Translations under genes and position numbers: made by a program
Assembly (NCBI GenBank): GCA_051960855.1
Contig: JBQCDV010000049.1
Span: forward strand, 1 to 5,188
Direction of reading: 5' to 3'
Length of the DNA stretch: 5,188 nucleotides
Source of the DNA: JBQCDV01 sp051960855
GTDB taxonomy: Bacteria; Actinomycetota; Actinomycetes; JAJZTN01
Shown: positions 4,399 to 5,188 of the stretch, piece after piece
Numbering within the stretch: position 1 is the first letter of the stretch
How the letters are laid out: the number at the start of each line of letters is the position of its first letter
Notes under the pieces: generated by a model
What the model was told of the DNA's origin: nothing
The model's database searches: none
What the model saw: the letters and a program-made list of their open reading frames with translations, nothing else

Positions 4399-5188
4399 TC
4401 AGCGCTCGACGGTGCCCTCGATGAAGTCCTCGACGCTCTGGCGAGCGAGGTCGTCGGCGCGCTGCACCGGCGGCGACTTCATGAAGTAGCTCGCCGCCGA
4501 CAGGATCGGGCCGCCGATGCCGCGGTCCTTCGCGATCTTCGCCGCGCGCAGGGCGTCGATGATGATGCCGGCGCTGTTGGGCGAGTCCCACACCTCGAGC
4601 TTGTACTCGAGCGAGACCGGGGCGTCGCCGAAGTTGCGGCCCTCGAGCCGGACGAACGCCCACTTGCGGTCGTCGAGCCACGCGACGTAGTCCGACGGGC
4701 CGATGTGCACGTTGCGGTCGGCGATCGGCGCCTGCAGCTGCGAGGTGACCGACTGCGTCTTCGAGATCTTCTTCGACTCGAGGCGCTCGCGCTCGAGCAT
4801 GTTCATGAAGTCCATGTTGCCGCCGACGTTCAGCTGGTAGGTGCGGTCGACGGTGACGCCGCGGTCCTCGAACAGCTTGGCCAGCACGCGGTGGGTGATG
4901 GTGGCGCCGACCTGCGACTTGATGTCGTCGCCCACGATCGGCACACCGGCGGCGGTGAACTTGTCCGCCCACTCCTTGGTGCCGGCGATGAACACCGGGA
5001 GGGCGTTGACGAACGCGACCTTGGCGTCGATGGCGCACTGCGCGTAGAACTTGGCCGCCTGCTCCGAGCCGACCGGCAGGTAGCAGACGAGCACGTCGAC
5101 CTGGGCGTCCTTGAGCGCCTGCACGACGTCGACCGGCTCGTCGTCGGACTCGGTCACCATCTCGCGGTAGTACTTGCCCAGGCCGTCG
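4399..5188 (-). CDS. ino1: Inositol-3-phosphate synthase, C-terminal part (5' end beyond the right edge)
   Basis: The enzyme converts glucose-6-phosphate to 1D-myo-inositol-3-phosphate with bound NAD+, the first step toward phosphatidylinositol, its mannosides and mycothiol in actinobacteria. The frame is open to the window edge, giving 262 residues plus one extra base; against the roughly 360-370 residues usual for the actinobacterial enzyme, about 100 N-terminal residues (with the start of the NAD-binding fold) are missing. Visible signatures, numbered from the edge, are CYLPVGSEQAAKFYAQCAID (35-54), GDDIKSQVGATITHR (86-100), QLNVGGNMDF (118-127) and ERLESKKISKTQSV (134-147), the last bearing the lysine-rich active-site stretch. 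The C-terminus SYFMKSPPVQ...DFIEGTVER is typical. The ATG at 5160 is internal, not the start, because conserved-looking sequence (GLGKYYRE) continues upstream. The DNA-level neighbour downstream is the dyad at 4288-4333. Confidence 0.96.
   Translation of the reverse strand, partial: DGLGKYYREMVTESDDEPVDVVQALKDAQVDVLVCYLPVGSEQAAKFYAQCAIDAKVAFVNALPVFIAGTKEWADKFTAAGVPIVGDDIKSQVGATITHRVLAKLFEDRGVTVDRTYQLNVGGNMDFMNMLERERLESKKISKTQSVTSQLQAPIADRNVHIGPSDYVAWLDDRKWAFVRLEGRNFGDAPVSLEYKLEVWDSPNSAGIIIDALRAAKIAKDRGIGGPILSAASYFMKSPPVQRADDLARQSVEDFIEGTVER

Noticed and set aside
3636..4424. Plus-strand open frames opposite the MFS gene and running through the dyad
   Set aside because: Extremely Arg/Gly/Asp-rich with no domain; they are shadows of the MFS coding strand, with the end coming from the hairpin.
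5158..5160. ATG at 5160 as the ino1 start
   Set aside because: The frame stays open upstream to the edge with family-like residues, and the protein would lack about 100 residues of the NAD-binding domain.

Overview
This is a GC-rich actinobacterial chromosome segment, judged from the very high G+C, the GTG starts, TANNNT boxes placed directly ahead of start codons, and closest-looking relatives in the protein sequences. It carries a conserved housekeeping neighbourhood that in mycobacteria and Streptomyces lies close to oriC: inositol-phosphate synthase, an MFS transporter, the CCA-adding enzyme, a MutT4-type NUDIX hydrolase and the DUF6049 protein that normally precedes murJ. The genus cannot be fixed from the sequence alone.

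Layout. Positions 1-303 (minus) hold the N-terminal 101 codons of a secreted or membrane DUF6049-type protein, whose start overlaps the stop of a NUDIX hydrolase (300-791, minus). A 67-bp divergent promoter region (792-858) separates this pair from cca (859-2325, plus). Between the convergent ends of cca and the MFS gene lies a 572-bp non-coding stretch (2326-2897) packed with repeats: a 14-bp tandem array directly after the cca stop, a 21-bp stem-loop with an extra copy of its arm, a perfect 16-bp hairpin, and an array of about seven 32-bp units. An MFS transporter (2898-4268, minus) follows. A 46-bp near-perfect dyad (4288-4333) then serves as the likely ino1 terminator and overlaps the MFS promoter. 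Finally, the C-terminal 262 residues of inositol-3-phosphate synthase (4399-5188, minus) run off the right edge.

How the parts fit. The genes are not one pathway. cca matures tRNA 3' ends, the NUDIX enzyme probably cleans nucleotides, DUF6049 is an envelope protein co-transcribed with it, and ino1 makes inositol-1-phosphate for phosphatidylinositol and, in many actinobacteria, mycothiol. The MFS substrate is unknown. All three complete genes have a TANNNT box 6-8 nt before the start codon, which suggests leaderless transcripts.

The coding content is ordinary. The noteworthy material is in the intergenic DNA: the mirror-ordered repeat mosaic at 2328-2856, the dyad at 4288-4333, and the palindrome centred between the divergent -10 boxes at 816-833. 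I see no defence system, CRISPR array, mobile element or RNA gene.
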